A stretch of 64,000 bases of DNA from the NCBI GenBank assembly GCA_020226215.1, contig CM035230.1, positions 26,021,883 to 26,085,882 of the forward strand, read 5' to 3'. The DNA comes from Sindora glabra. Lineage: Eukaryota; Streptophyta; Magnoliopsida; Fabales; Fabaceae. A program made the translations under genes and the position numbers. The notes under the pieces are model-generated. The model was not told the origin of the DNA and ran no database searches. It saw nothing but the letters and a program-made list of their open reading frames with translations. The stretch's first letter is position 1; every line of letters begins with the position of its first letter. This document shows, one piece after another, positions 25,042 to 37,484 of this stretch.

Positions 25042-25400
25042 TACTGGACCTTAGTCAAGCATTTTCAACTAAGAATGTAAAGATGGTTAAAGTTAAGCAA
25101 GATTATTTGATCAAACATCTCTTTAGGCCAAAAAATATGGCATTATCCATGTAAAAAGATAATTAGCTACTATAGAATTCATCATAATGGAAAAGTTTAA
25201 TATGTGCTACTATAAGAAGACCTAAGACATAGGGATGGTTAAAACAATCGATAGCGACTCATGAAGCAATTAAAGGGATAATAAGGGATATGTCATGTGG
25301 ATACCATGAGGGTGACTAGTGGTTACTTTGAAAACCATGCAATTGCTTTTAACAAGTTATGGTATAAATAGAGTAGAGGTAAAAATAAAAGGACCCTTGA
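24439..25400. other. AT-rich spacer with microsatellite
   Basis: Between the Tat element and the next LTR. No reading frame or element recognised apart from the TAA repeat at 24981-25041. Confidence 0.7.
24981..25041. repeat. (TAA)n microsatellite
   Basis: An uninterrupted taa/aat run of about 61 bases, ending ttactgg. Confidence 0.98.
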
Positions 25401-27030
25401 TGAGCATATTGCAATGCACCAAAATTAAATTGAAAACTGGTTTGCTAAAAATATAATACAATAAAGTGGTGCAAACTCTAGTGATCCCTCAATATTATCC
25501 TTTACTATAATTTACTAGTAGAATGCAAAAAATGGAATGCATAATTTGATATGAAAACAAAATGCAAAAATAAACTAAACAAAATGCAATAAAGTGAACA
25601 AAACATGTTGTATTAATGCAAAATATTGAATTAGAGGGTTGTTTGCATGAAATTGAAACAATACCAATAGACTAAACAAATACAAATTAGAAGTAAAATA
25701 GAAAGTAAATAAAAAGGAACTCAATGTAATAAAGCAGTTGATTCAAGGATTTGAGAACTCTAGTTTGGATTAATCATAAATTAATTAGGATTTGACTTTT
25801 TTAATTAATTCTTCAACCTTAAATTATCCGAAACCCTTACAATAATTCTTGAATCCTATGCTAGATTACCATCTAAGATTTGATCAATTAAGATTAACCA
25901 ATTAAGCAATCACTATAATCCCTAGCTAAATGAAATTGATTTAATGATAGAATTCAATTAAATTAAGAAATTAAATTAGAAACCTCTAAATTAATTCCTT
26001 AACCCTTTACCCCTATCTATAACACCATGATTTATCAACCAACCATAATCCAACATCAAAATAGCAAGAAATTAGAAATCACAAGGATGAACATCAATTA
26101 TACCAAATTAACATCTAATGCAAGTAATTTCAAGAATTTAGCATAAGTAATTAGGGAAAGAGGAAAATTAATTAAAGAAAGTTAACATCACAAATCATAA
26201 TCTCATAATCCATAAAAGGAAAGCCTTAAACTCCTTGAATCAACTCTAAATTGAAGCTTCCATTGATGAGAGAAACAAGAAGAAGAAGAGAAAAGTTGTG
26301 TTGCAGTATCCATAAAAGTCTAAATAGTTTGAATTTCTTCAACTATCTTGCCTCTTATATGACCTAATTACCCTAAAACCCTATTGGACTTGAATTCTGT
26401 GCCTCTTAGGATTACAAAAATGTGACCTTCCTAATTTTTAGAAGCTTAGATTCTATTTTCACAAAGTAATTAACTCTAACAGTTATATTAGTGAATTCTC
26501 ATAGGTCTGACTTCCATCCAATATAAGACTATTAAAATAATATAATTTAGATAATCTATAAAAATGAAAGTTGTAGGATGGGTCTTAACAAAACCTGAGC
26601 ACTAATTTCACATTAATCAGACCTCTATACCTCCATATCTAGCCTAAAAATAAAGGAGGACTCAGCTAAGACAAAAATATGACTTCAATTTCTTAGCCAC
26701 ATATGACCTGCAAAACATTTGAATTAGGCTTGGGCCAAATCATAAAATTTGTAGATTTCTTTTTAACTTTCCAACAATATAAATATTGTATCAATATGAT
26801 ATCCAGAGCTCAAAATATAACTGAAAAAAAGAAATAGTATCAAAATCTAGCATTAACCAAATAAATTCAGAATATTGTAAAATTAACCTTAAATTATAAA
26901 ATAAAGTTAATTCTGTGAAATTAAGCATGTATAACCTACTAAAAGACATGAAATAGGAGGAAATAAAATAAATAAAATCTTGCTTTTCAAAATTCCCTAT
27001 ACTTAGCTGTTGCATATCCTCAGGTAAGAC
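25400..27030 (-). repeat. 3' LTR-like block of the gag-protease element
   Basis: Matches 45930-46990 (for example gatagaatt followed by gaaattaaatt and aacctctaaattaat) and 57600-59100. One copy lies upstream of gag and one downstream of the 3' region, which is how LTRs are recognised here. Ends are not fixed to the base; the 45.9-kb copy is shorter on its gag side. Confidence 0.65.
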
Positions 27031-27163
27031 ATAACCTTATTCAAAAGCAAAAGAACAAAAGACTTACTTTCCAAAAACTTCAAAAATCACAAATTTACAA
27101 GTAAGAGATAAATAAAAAGCTAGCAAGAAATATAACACTTTATAAAGAATTTTTTTGACAAAA

Positions 27164-27168
27164 CTTAG
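27164..27168. repeat. TSD CTTAG (left)
   Basis: Left 5-base target duplication; identical copy at 28470-28474. Confidence 0.9.
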
Positions 27169-28469
27169 TGATGTGAATCTCGCAAGTGCACGGGTTTAAT
27201 CGAATTATAGTATAAAAGATATCATCTCCACAGAGATTGAGTGTTGATTACTAACTAAATTTTGAGATAAATTATCTAGGTGTACTAATTGTGATTGTGG
27301 ATTAAGAGTAAAATATGAAACAAAATTTAGTTGTTAAAAAGAAAGCAAGTGAAACTAGAATGAGTTAAGTAAAGATCTAATTCAAATGGGATGAAAATGT
27401 ACTCAGCTTTGGGGTTTCCTTGTTCAATTCATTATGGAATGAAGACAACTTTCTAGCCCGATTTACTATTAATTTAGATTGCTGGATTACCGAAAATAAG
27501 CTATACCTCATTGCAAGGCTACTAGCTACTAACCAATAAATAAAGTGCCTAGAATTTCTCTAGTAATCACTCACTTAGGTTGCATTAATAGTACTTTGAG
27601 AATCCAATTTTAGACATTTCATCTTGTGCAAAAGAATCCAATTAGCTTAATTCCTAAGTCTAATAGAGATTCTCAATGATTATGCAAGGTCTGATTAATT
27701 AATTGGTCATTCCAACCTAGAATCAACTAATCCTTTACACAAATCCAATATTCCGGAAATATTGGGTTACTGAATTACAAATTAGCATAATCAAATCATA
27801 AAAGAACAATAAATCAAGCTAGATTGTATTAAAATTAAATCCATAAATCCATGAACAAGTCTACCCCAGCTGAGCACTGGGGTTTAGTGTAAATTCATTA
27901 CAAAACCAGTAGAAAACCAAAAAATAGAGAGGGGAATCAAACTAGTCATGAAGCTCTACAAATTCCTTGCTTAAATCTTCAATCCTTCGCTTAAATCCAA
28001 TCCTCCAAGGCTAGTAGTCACCCCCAGTGTCTCTAGGTCTCCCAAGGGTTTTTATAGACGGCCCCCTTTCTAATTTTCGGCTCTCCCTTTTCTTGTGTGC
28101 AAATTCTCTGCATAAAATTGATATCGGCAAAGTACACGGGGTATGACATAGCCTGTGTCGTACCTCGTGTTCTTTTACAAAAGGCTTAAAAACTGCTCAG
28201 CAAGGCTTGAAACACACAGAAAGGTACACGGCCATCCACACGGGGTTCCTATACCCCGTGTTCTTAGCTAAATGAACTTATTTGCTTCAATTCTCCACAA
28301 TTTGCATGGTATTAGTTCTGGATCCTTTTCTAATGCTTTAAAGAGTCACTTTGAAACCTGAAAATGAAATACCAAGCATCTAAGTACCTTTTTCCAATGA
28401 ATTTGCACAAAATACTCAATAAATAAGCAATGAAGCACATAAAATATAAGTGCAAATATGCATTTATCA
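27169..28469. mobile_element. Solo LTR of an unassigned LTR family (1301 bp)
   Basis: Begins TGATGTGAATC and ends GCATTTATCA, with TGAT/ATCA inverted termini and CTTAG on both sides. Removing it restores the alignment of this region with 59200-59350, so it is a clean insertion. No coding domain inside. It carries GC-rich palindromic acacgggg...ccccgtgt motifs at 28126-28263, which recur in the other solo-LTR family at 36312 and 53473. Superfamily is not determined; the 5-base TSD fits LTR elements. Confidence 0.9.
28126..28263. repeat. GC-rich palindromic motifs inside the solo LTR
   Basis: Two hairpin-like stretches: one from about 28131 (gtacacgggg ... cgtgttc) and a tighter one at 28238-28263 (ACACGGGGTT then ACCCCGTGTT). 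The second differs by one base from 37486-37511 in another LTR family. Confidence 0.85.
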
Positions 28470-28474
28470 CTTAG
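28470..28474. repeat. TSD CTTAG (right)
   Basis: Right copy of the duplication. Confidence 0.9.
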
Positions 28475-29649
28475 GACTACTCAATATAGAAACTTCATTC
28501 AAAAAGAGTAGATTAACATGGTAGACTTTCATAAAATTTACTATCTATCTTTCAAGTGTTTAGGGCGAGTGTTTCACTTAAGTTCTTTCAATAAAATTGT
28601 CCTACCATCAGCTTACTAATTATTTAATCTCCATTATTCAAATCACATACACAACATAAATTAAAAAGACTTTATTCTAGGTTATAATGGCATTAGGGAA
28701 AAGGAAGGAAAAACAAGGATGTGAAAGGCTAGAAACTAAAGAAATTAATAGAGCACTTGAATTAAAAACACATGGGTAAGTCAGAAACAATTACAACTTA
28801 ACACATTAAATGAAATTCAAATTCAAATACTCAACAACTTTTTTATTTTTCCTTTTCTTTTTCTTTTTTTTAATTCAATCAAAAAATTTTCTCATTTCAT
28901 TTTTTTACTTTTCTTTCTTTTTCTTTTTTTATAATTGTTTTGCTTTTTTTTTCTTTTTTTTAAACTAACTTTTGATTATTTTTCACAATATATAAACTCA
29001 CACACCCTCACACTTATTTAAAAGTCTATCTTATAAAAATTTAAATACTTTACTAATTTTTAAGGTTAGGTAAAGATATTTATTTTTCCTTAGAAAAATA
29101 TATTTTTAGGTTAATCAACAAAGATAGGGTAATTAACCTCAAGAAGGCTTTATCAAAGATCAAAATTTAAAGTTAGCTTATTTGGCTCTAGTTTAAATGA
29201 AGAAAGAATGCCTTAATTATATTTGTGCATGTATGTGTAAAATATAGTCTTAAAAAGATTCAAAGTAAGTTTTAAAGAAATAAATTATGGAAGAACATCA
29301 CACAAGAAGGAAAGACAATAGCAATAGCATGAATTTTCAACAAAAGGCTCAAAATCTTACAAGGAAAGTTAAGTTACCAAGTTCAATTTACTAATTTAAA
29401 ATCTATCACTACATCAATCAATTTCAAGAAATAAAATCATTCATTCAATCATGTTATGAATCCTATCTAACTTCAATTAAATCCTACTCATGAAAATGAG
29501 AAATCTCCATTAATGAAAAGTAATTAAAATGACTAAAAAAAGACTAAAAACTAAGTGAAAAAAATATGATTTTTTTCTTTTTAAAATTTTTTTTTTGATT
29601 TTTTTAAGTATGAAGACTCTTAAAAGCATGAAAATATAAAACTAAAAAC

Positions 29650-30010
29650 AAATCCTATAAGTATCCCACCACACTTAAATTTTACATTGTCTTCAATGTA
29701 AAGCATATCAATATCATTAAAAACAACATCAAGAAAGATAAAAGATATACAAACAAAAGAGAAAGGCAAGAGAAAGCAAATCTATAAAATAACTTGGATT
29801 ATCTCCTAAGACTAAAAATATAAACTGAAAATAAATCTTATAAGTCTTTCCCCACACTTAAATTTTACATCATCCTCAATGTAAAGCATATTAATATCAT
29901 TAAAAATAATATCAAGAAAAATAAAAAGACATGTAAATAAAAGAGAAGGGTAAGAGAAAGAAAATCTATAAAATAGCTTAGGTTGTCCCCCAAGAAGTAC
30001 CTTTCTTTAA
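29650..30010. repeat. Tandem duplication, ~183 bp
   Basis: The segment containing cacacttaaattttacat, caatgtaaagcatat and aaatctataaaat occurs twice, starting near 29671 and 29854. The similar region at 60400-60540 appears single, so the duplication is specific to this copy or subfamily. Confidence 0.8.
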
Positions 30011-30129
30011 TGTCTTTGGCTAGGTCGTAGCATGGCTTGAAGTTTTCAACCAAGATCTATATATGGATTAGCTACCCCCATTACTTCTATATGACTAACC
30101 TTAAAATCATCCATGAAATAGGTATTTTG

Positions 30130-30478
30130 AAATTAAGGATCTTTTAGAAAAACTTCTCTAAGTACTATTCTTAAATCATTCCTACTCCTTGAATTTTCAA
30201 CTTCAAAGTCATCTTGGATAACAAATTTAACATGATTAATAAAAGAATTAAAATGATAGATATGAAAGCATTCTTTATTTTCTAAAAGTGGAATCTCTTC
30301 TTCATCATTTTTTTCTACAATTTTTGAATCATCGTTGCTATTTTCACTTAAAGATACTAAAATTTTAGCACATATAGCACATGGAATGGCACTACCTCTA
30401 CAAGGACATTCATGGCTATCAACACAATTCATAAACTTAGAAAATTTAGGAAACTTAAAAAGTAGTTCATTATGGATA
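30130..30478 (-). pseudogene. Post-protease linker of the gag-protease element (downstream piece)
   Basis: Minus-strand open frame upstream of the 3' region, continuing the frame of 41949-41731 across the copia insertion: the codon phase matches when the insertion and one TSD copy are taken out. Visible are a cysteine-rich patch (CPCRGSAIPCAICAK) and an acidic stretch (EKNDEEEIPLLENKE). The frame ends at a stop near 30133 without entering any RT-like sequence. The part of the open frame above 30484 is LTR sequence and not original. Function unknown; in related elements this zone links protease and RT. Confidence 0.6.
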
Positions 30479-30483
30479 ATATT
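30479..30483. repeat. TSD ATATT (left)
   Basis: Left target duplication of the copia element; identical copy at 41726-41730. Confidence 0.95.
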
Positions 30484-31928
30484 TACTGGAAATCGCGCAT
30501 CATACATGCACAGCGGAATAAATTTTTTGCACGATTTCCACCAAGGATCCATGCTAATTTAGAACGCCATAGATTAGGGATTAGGATTTATACCTTTCGG
30601 CCAAAAATCTTCTGACCGCTACAGCAAGTTCGATCTGCTTCCAAATCACAAATCGGAATAGAAACCAGTAAATTAGATCACTAGTACAACGTTTATGTGG
30701 CTGCACCTCTGTGGTATCCACACGAACCCGTGAATCACCGATGAATGTCCGCTACACACACCAATTGGAATTGATCTCCTTACACCTCGTAGTGCTAGTT
30801 ACGCCTCTTCAAAGATTTTGGTCAAGGAAAGGTGCTAGGGTTTTCTATGCTTTTGCTTGGGGTGCGTGAATAATGAATAGCAATCCTATTATTACCCCAT
30901 AAGCCTATTTAAATAGGTGCATAGAAAAACCTAACCTATTTGGGCTTTATTCCATGTATAATTATAGGCTTAATATTGGGCCTTATAATTATAACATGAA
31001 TTCCCAAATATTAAGTCCAAACAATTTGGTCCATTAATTCCAAATTCACTAGGCTCTAAATGTGCGACCCTACAGGCTCTCATTACGTTGGCAATGACCA
31101 TTAATCATATTAATGATCATAAACAATGATTGGTGTCTAGCAACACATCATTGTTACCCAAGTAATGAGAAAGTCGGTGATTTGACTAAACCTTTACACG
31201 TGATTATCACTTATGTCTTTTTGTCCTATGCATCTAGATTGAGCACGAGACATGGACCGTGTCATTCTCGTATAGCCCAATCTTGAGGTTTCTTGATTCC
31301 TAAGTAAGCTGACTGAAATAAATGTAATCGACATCTCATGTCAATTCATCTGAGCATGGCCATGCATTTTCTCAGCTTTACTTAATCAAAGGGCCCATAG
31401 ATGTTATTCCTGTTATATAGGAAGGATAAATCTCATCTTGATCACACAAACCCTTCCGCATGATATATGATATATCCAATATTTACCCTTGCATTCACTT
31501 AATCATTAGTGACATAGAATAGTATCAAAATATGAAACTCACATGTAGGGAACCTTGGTGATCTCAGGTCAAAGGACCATATTAATAATGATCACTAAGA
31601 ACCACTTATGACACTCATATAACGATCCATGTAGTGTTCTTAATATGGGTCGGTCCAGTATACAAGTTCTCTAACTTGTACTCATGTGTAAACTTAATAT
31701 CCCATATAAGTCTTCATACATGCTAGTCTTAACATATCAAAGCAACCTCATCCACAATGATATATGACTAGGGACATTTAAGAATACAATTATTCTAAGG
31801 TTATTATTATAATTGAATATATTACGTAGATAATATATATAAATATAATAATTAGAATTGCCATTAAAATAACATGATTCAAAATTACAATCATCAATAC
31901 AATTGGTTTCAGGGCATATACACTAACA
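30484..31928 (-). repeat. 3' LTR of copia element 2
   Basis: On the minus strand it starts TGTTAGTGTATATGCC directly after the PPT. It ends at 30484, where the terminal CA has mutated (TACTGG on the + strand versus TGCTGG in the partner). A promoter-like palindrome cctatttaaatagg lies at 30904-30917. 1445 bp. Confidence 0.97.
30904..30917 (-). promoter_or_regulatory. TATA-like palindrome of the copia LTR
   Basis: cctatttaaatagg is preserved in all three family LTRs (also 19411-19424 and 40701-40714). It contains a TATTTAAA box in the middle of the LTR, a plausible core promoter. Prediction only. Confidence 0.5.
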
Positions 31929-31940
31929 ATCTCCCACTTG
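31929..31940 (-). other. Polypurine tract of copia element 2
   Basis: Minus strand CAAGTGGGAGAT, directly before the LTR start TGTTAG and only two bases after the gag-pol stop codon. Primes plus-strand synthesis. Confidence 0.95.
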
Positions 31941-31942
31941 CA

Positions 31943-34900
31943 CTAAAGCCAATCATCCATGTATCTAATACCTATGGATCTCATATGACTATCATGCTTT
32001 TGCTGCGTTAGGGCTTTTGTTAGTAGATCGGCGACATTATCGTCAGTCGATATTTTGCATATCCTGACATCATTTCTGTCAACAATATCTCTTATGAGAT
32101 GATAGCGCCAGAGTATATGTTTAGATTTCTGGTGAGATCTAGGTTCCTTGGCTTGCGCAATGGCTCCATTATTGTCACAATAGAGCTCTACTGGGTCAGC
32201 AATGCTAGGAATAACTCCAAGTTCATTGATGAACTTCTTAATCCAAACAGCCTTTTTTGCGGCATCTGATGCTGCAATGTATTCAGCTTCTGTTATAGAA
32301 TCAGCCACTGTCCCTTGCTTTGAACTCTTCCAGGTCACAGCGCCACCATTAAGGCAAAATACATAACCTGACTGCGACCTGAAGTCATCTTTATCGGTTT
32401 GAAAGCTAGCATCAGTGTAACCATTTACAATGAGCTATTCCTCACCTCCATAGATCAAAAACATGTCTTTAGTTCTTCTTAAGTACTTAAGAATATTCTT
32501 GACAGTTGTCCAGTGACTTTCACCAGGATCTGATTGGTATCTGCTCGTCATGCTTAAAGCATACGAGATATCAAGACGAGTACATAACATAGCATACATG
32601 ATAGATCCAATCGCAGATGCATAAGGGATCTTACTCATGCGCTGTCTCTCATACTCTGTGGAAGGACATTGAGTTCTTGAGAGACTTATGCCATGTGACA
32701 TCGACAAGAATCCTCTTTTAGAATCTTGCATGCTAAACCTTTTTAGCACCTTGTCGATGTATGTACTTTGACTTAGGCCAAGCAATTTTCTCGATCTATC
32801 TCTATAGATCTTGATACCTAATACATAGGAGGCCTCACCTAAGTCTTTCATAGAAAAATAATTTCCTAACCAAGTTTTTACAGACTGTAGTGTAGGAATG
32901 TCATTTCTAATGAGTAATATGTCATCTACATACAACACTAGAAAGACTATTGTGCTTCCACTAACCTTCTTGTATACACAGGGTTCATCTTCATTTTTGA
33001 TGAAACTAAACTCTTTGATTGCATCATCGAAACGAAGATTCCAACTCCGAGAAGCTTGCTTCAACCCATAAATGGATCGTTGCAATTTGCAAACTTTTCC
33101 AGCATTTTCAGGATTTACAAAACCTTCAGGTTGTGTCATGTACACATCCTCAAGAAGATTTCCATTAAGGAAAGCAGTTTTGACATCCATTTGCCAGATT
33201 TCATAATCATAATATGCTACTATAGCTAGAAGAATCCTGATGGATTTAAGCATGACAACTGGAGAAAAAGTCTCATCATAGTCAATACCATGGATTTGTT
33301 TGAAACCTTTTGCAACCAATCGTCCCTTAAAGGTACATACATTACCATCCATGTCAGTTTTCTTTTTGAAAACCCATTTGCACCCAATGGGTTTTACCTC
33401 TTCAGGTGGATCAACCAAAGTCCAAACTTGGTTTGAATACATGGAGTCCATCTCTGATTTCATAGCTTCTAGCCATTTCTCAGAATCTGGCCCCATCATA
33501 GCCTCTTGGTAAGTTGTGGGCTCATCTTGGTCCATGAGCAACACATCACCGTGATGAGTCACGAGAAAACCATATCTCTCGAGCTCACGACGTATCCTAC
33601 TAGATCTACGTGGGTTCTGTGTTACAGGAGCAGGTTCTTCCACATCTGTTTGTGGAACCGGCTCAAGTTCCATCTCAAGTTCAATGTTTTCTCGTTGATC
33701 TTGAATTTCTTCAAGTTCTATTCTTCTCCCACTGATTCTTTTAGAGATAAATTCTCTCTCTAGAAAAATACCAGTTCGAGCAATAAACACTTTTTGCTCA
33801 GTTGGATTATAGAAATAATATCCTTTTGTTTCCTTAGGATATCCAACGAAAAAATATTTATCAGATTTGGGTCCAAGTTTATTAGAAGCCTGACGTCTTA
33901 CGTAAGCTTCGCAGCCCCAAATCTTCATAAAAGACAAACTAGGACGTTTCCCAGTCCATATCTCATATGGTGTCTTTTGAACTGATTTTGATGGAACACG
34001 GTTTAGTGTGAAAGTTGCAGTCTCCAGAGCATGTCCCCAGAAGGAATTTGGAAGGTCAGCCTGACTCATCATTGACCGAACCATGTCTAACAAAGTTCGA
34101 TTCCTCCTTTCAGAAACACCATTCCATTGAGGTGTTCCTGGTGGAGTGAGTTATGATACAATGCCACACTCCTTTAGATGATTAAGGAATTCTCGGTCTA
34201 AGTATTCACCACCTCGATCTGATCGAAGTGCTTTAATACTTTTACCAAGTTAGTTTTGTACTTCATTTTTGAACTCTTTGAACTTTTCAAAAGATTCAGA
34301 CTTGTGTTTCATAAGAAACACGTAACCATATCTACTGAAATCATCAGTAAAAGTAATGAAGTACTGATAACCTCCTCTAGCTTGTGTGTTTAAAGGTCTA
34401 CATACATCATTATATATAAGGCCTAATAAATCACTAGCCCTTTCACCTTTTCCAGTAAAAGGGGCTTTAGTCATCTTACCTAATAAACATGACTCACATA
34501 CCTCATATGATTCAAAATCAAATGAGTCCAAAAATCCATCCTTATGAAGTTTGGAGATGCGTGTCTCATTTATATGGCCTAAATGACAATGCTAAAGATA
34601 GGTTGGATTTGAATCATTAGTTTTGACCTTCTTCGTGTTTATGTTATAGATTGGATTTTCAAGGTCCAGAATATAAAGACCATTCATTAATTGTGCACTG
34701 CCATAAAACATTTCATTTAAATAAATAGAGCAACATTTGTCCTTTATTATAAATGAAAAACCTTTCTTGTCTAAACAAGAAACAAAAATCAAATTTCTAC
34801 TACCAGTAGGCACAAAATAACAATTGTCCAATTCTAAAACTAATCCACTAGGTAAAGATAAATAATAAGTCCCTACAGTTAATGTAGCAACTCTTGCTCC

Positions 34901-35902
34901 ATTTCCAACGCGCAGGTCCACTTCACCTTTGGCTAATGATCTACTTTCTTTAAGATCCTGCACATTTACACGAATGTGAGTACCACATCCAGTATCTAAT
35001 ACCCAAGATGTAGAAGTAGATAAATTAACCTCTATAACATAAATACCTGAGTTGGAAGTCCCACTTTCCTTTTGCTTCTTAAGCTCTTCCAGGTAAATCT
35101 TGCAATTTCGCTTCCAATGTCCTGGTTCTTTACAATGGAAGCATTGTCCTTCCTTGGCCACGCCACCTTTGGGCTTCAATGCAGAGGAACTTGACTTAGA
35201 CTTTCCATCAGTCTTGTCCTTTTTCTTTTTATTCTTGGCCTTAGACTTGCCTTTTCCTTTGCCCTTTTGAACCATCATAATGGAATTGGGCTTGGACTTT
35301 TTCAAGTTCTGCTCAGCAGTTCTTAACATGTTAAGCAGTTCAGGCAAAGTCTTATCAATTTCGTTCATGTTGTAATTCATGACGAATTGACTATAGCTCT
35401 CAGGCAATGATTGCAGAACTATATCAATGGCCAATTCTTGCTGCAAAGGAAAACCCAATCTTTCAAGGCTATTGATGTACCCAATCATTTTAAGTACATG
35501 TGTAGCAACGGGTGTTCCTTCAGCCATCTTACACTGAAATAATGCTTTAGATACATCATATCTCTCATGTCTTGCTTGCTCTTGGTAGAGTTGTTTAAGG
35601 TGATCAATCATATTGAACGCCTCAATGTTCTCATGTTGCTTCTAAAGCTCAGAGTTCATGGTAGCAAGCATGAGACAACTGACATCCAAAGCATCTTCTA
35701 GATGCTTTTTATAAGCATCATTTTTTGCTCGAGGAGCATTAGCAGCAAGCTCATTTGGAGTAGGTTGCTCTAGGACATATTGCTTTTTCTCATGCTTGAG
35801 GACAATCCTCAAGTTTCGATACCAATCGAGAAAATTTGTCCCATTCAGCTTATCCTTCTCAAGGATAGATTGCAGTGATAAATTTGATGTATTTGATGCC
35901 AT
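31943..35902 (-). pseudogene. Copia element 2 gag-pol polyprotein with five nonsense codons
   Basis: One reading frame of 1320 codons including the stop, the usual copia polyprotein size, with no frameshift. It starts at the ATG at 35900-35902 (MASNTSNLSLQSILEKDKLN). In-frame stops lie at 35642-35644, 34592-34594, 34250-34252, 34151-34153 and 32435-32437. Domains: gag to ~35040 with zinc knuckle CFHCKEPGHWKRNC (~35110-35150); protease with WVLDTGCGTH (~34980-35008); integrase from ~34590, with zinc-binding residues in HCHLGHI and CESC and a core containing FITFTDDFSRYGYVF; RT with YVDD at 32921-32932; RNase H with EAEYIAASDAAKKAVW (~32250-32300). The protein packages, matures, copies and integrates the element. 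Lineage may be Tork-like by gag type; not certain. Confidence 0.97.
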
Positions 35903-36306
35903 AGTTATCTACAATAGAAAAATATGCAAAATGAGAATCATGTATTTTATTTATTTAATAAGGTCTTTTATTAAATAATGCTTCCACTATTTTTCTCAAA
36001 ATAATAGCCCTCACTATTATTTCGAAAAATCGTAGCGTTTGAGATTTTCTAGTGGGCCAAGATCCATATTTCACTTAGACTTAAGTCAGCTTTGGCTAAT
36101 CACTCAAGTTTTGGCTATTTAGGTAGGCAACTCCTTGCCAATTACATCTTATGCAACTCTTGGATAGTTGGGTGAACAACACTTGTTCAAATCCATCTCA
36201 TGGACTTAAGCCCAACTCCATGCCTCTAGGCCCCAATCCTATTGAGATGGCCTAGTTAAGTCAAAAATCCAATTATTGGCATTTGGATATCACTATTATC
36301 CTATCG
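35903..36306 (-). other. Copia element 2 leader, gag-proximal part
   Basis: Untranslated leader just upstream of the gag ATG. No coding recognised. It is separated from the rest of the leader (38946-40267) by the nested solo LTR. Confidence 0.75.
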
Positions 36307-36311
36307 TGTCT
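36307..36311. repeat. TSD TGTCT (left)
   Basis: Left target duplication of the nested solo LTR; identical copy at 38941-38945. Confidence 0.92.
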
Positions 36312-36819
36312 TGTAACTCCCTTACTCATCAACGTCTTATTCCTCATTTAATAGATAATTGACGCATACTAATTTGCCTTCTACTCCAAACCAATTCATA
36401 ATATCTCAAATTTCTGTATCTCATACAACATGAGCAAGATTCATACAATTATACAAAAAGAGTTCAATTTACAATTCGTACATCCATCATATATAATATT
36501 ACCAACTATACAATCATTTACAACTTCAAAACATCAGTGTCCTTTATCATGAGAGCCTTTGGAAGCATCACCTAGAATGGTTAGTAACAATAAAAAAAAA
36601 ACATAAGGAACAAAGTTTCCCAGTAGCTAGCTATTGCCATAAAACATTTCAAGCCATTCTAGATCCTTAAGCAAATAAAACATACGTTTCGAAATCAATT
36701 AATCATTTGTCATCATATTCAATATCATACCATTGTAAGAAATATGCACTGCACACAGCAATCATCAAGCCCATTCAAGGACTTATATCAATATCTAGAT
36801 GGCCATCACAGATAATCGT

Positions 36820-37100
36820 ACCTAGGCCTCACACAGCAATTCACTGTCTTCCTGAGGTTCTCGAGCCAAAGGCCTAACACAGTATCACACTGTCTTCCCG
36901 AGGTTTCTGGCCATAGGTACCGCATACAACAAATGCATTATTATCCCCAAGGATCTCGAGCCATAGGCCAAACACAGTATTCTACTGTCTTCCCGGGTTG
37001 TGCTACAACAATTGCATTATCATTCCGGGGATCTCGAGCCATAGGCCAAACACAGTATTCTATTGTCTTTCCGGAATGCGTGCACAACAATTTCATACAC
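36820..37100. repeat. Tandem repeat with gccataggcc / actgtcttcccgg core, ~85 bp
   Basis: About four imperfect units, each with tcgagccataggcc, acacagtat, ctactgtcttcccgg and an acaacaa spacer. The matching array in the second solo LTR lies at 53985-54265 with ~86-bp spacing. Confidence 0.85.
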
Positions 37101-37484
37101 ATTCCATACAATGGCATAAAATACAGAAAATCATATAAATAGAAAACAGCTTAAGGATAAAGCTAGCTACCTTTTACAGGCTTCCAATGTGATGTTTCCT
37201 TTGCCCTCACTAAAAACTCCTTTATAACTCCCCTTGCCTTTCCACTTGTTACTCCTTAGTCTACAAAAATACACATCATAGTTCTTTATTAGAACATCAT
37301 CATTTTCCTTAAATCTCATATATGCTTTACTTCCTCCACATTGATAGATGCACACATGCATACTTAGATGCTCTATACTTTATTTTCAAGCTTTGAAATG
37401 ACATATATGAGCATTAGAAAAGGATCCAAAGGCAAAACCATGCAAATGCTGAAGAAACCAAGCCAAAAAGTCCACTTGACAAAG

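Larger units (their letters stand above)
27030..30130 (-). other. 3' untranslated region of the gag-protease element
   Basis: Matches 59100-60600 in order, except for the solo LTR at 27169-28469. It includes an A/G-rich tract (complement of 28840-28970). It also includes the motif TTAAGTGTGGGG near 29850 (minus strand), preceded by a GAGGATGATG-like run, which is typical downstream of pol in Athila-type elements. No coding seen. Confidence 0.7.

Noticed and set aside
30133..30552. 139-codon minus-strand frame as a single gene
   Set aside because: The part above 30484 belongs to the copia LTR; only the lower part is original sequence.
33300..33985. Plus-strand open frames inside copia gag-pol
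   Set aside because: Shadows of the long minus-strand polyprotein frame.
36820..37100. Regular repeats that might suggest a CRISPR-like array
   Set aside because: Units are imperfect tandem copies without unique spacers, within an LTR, in a plant-type genome.
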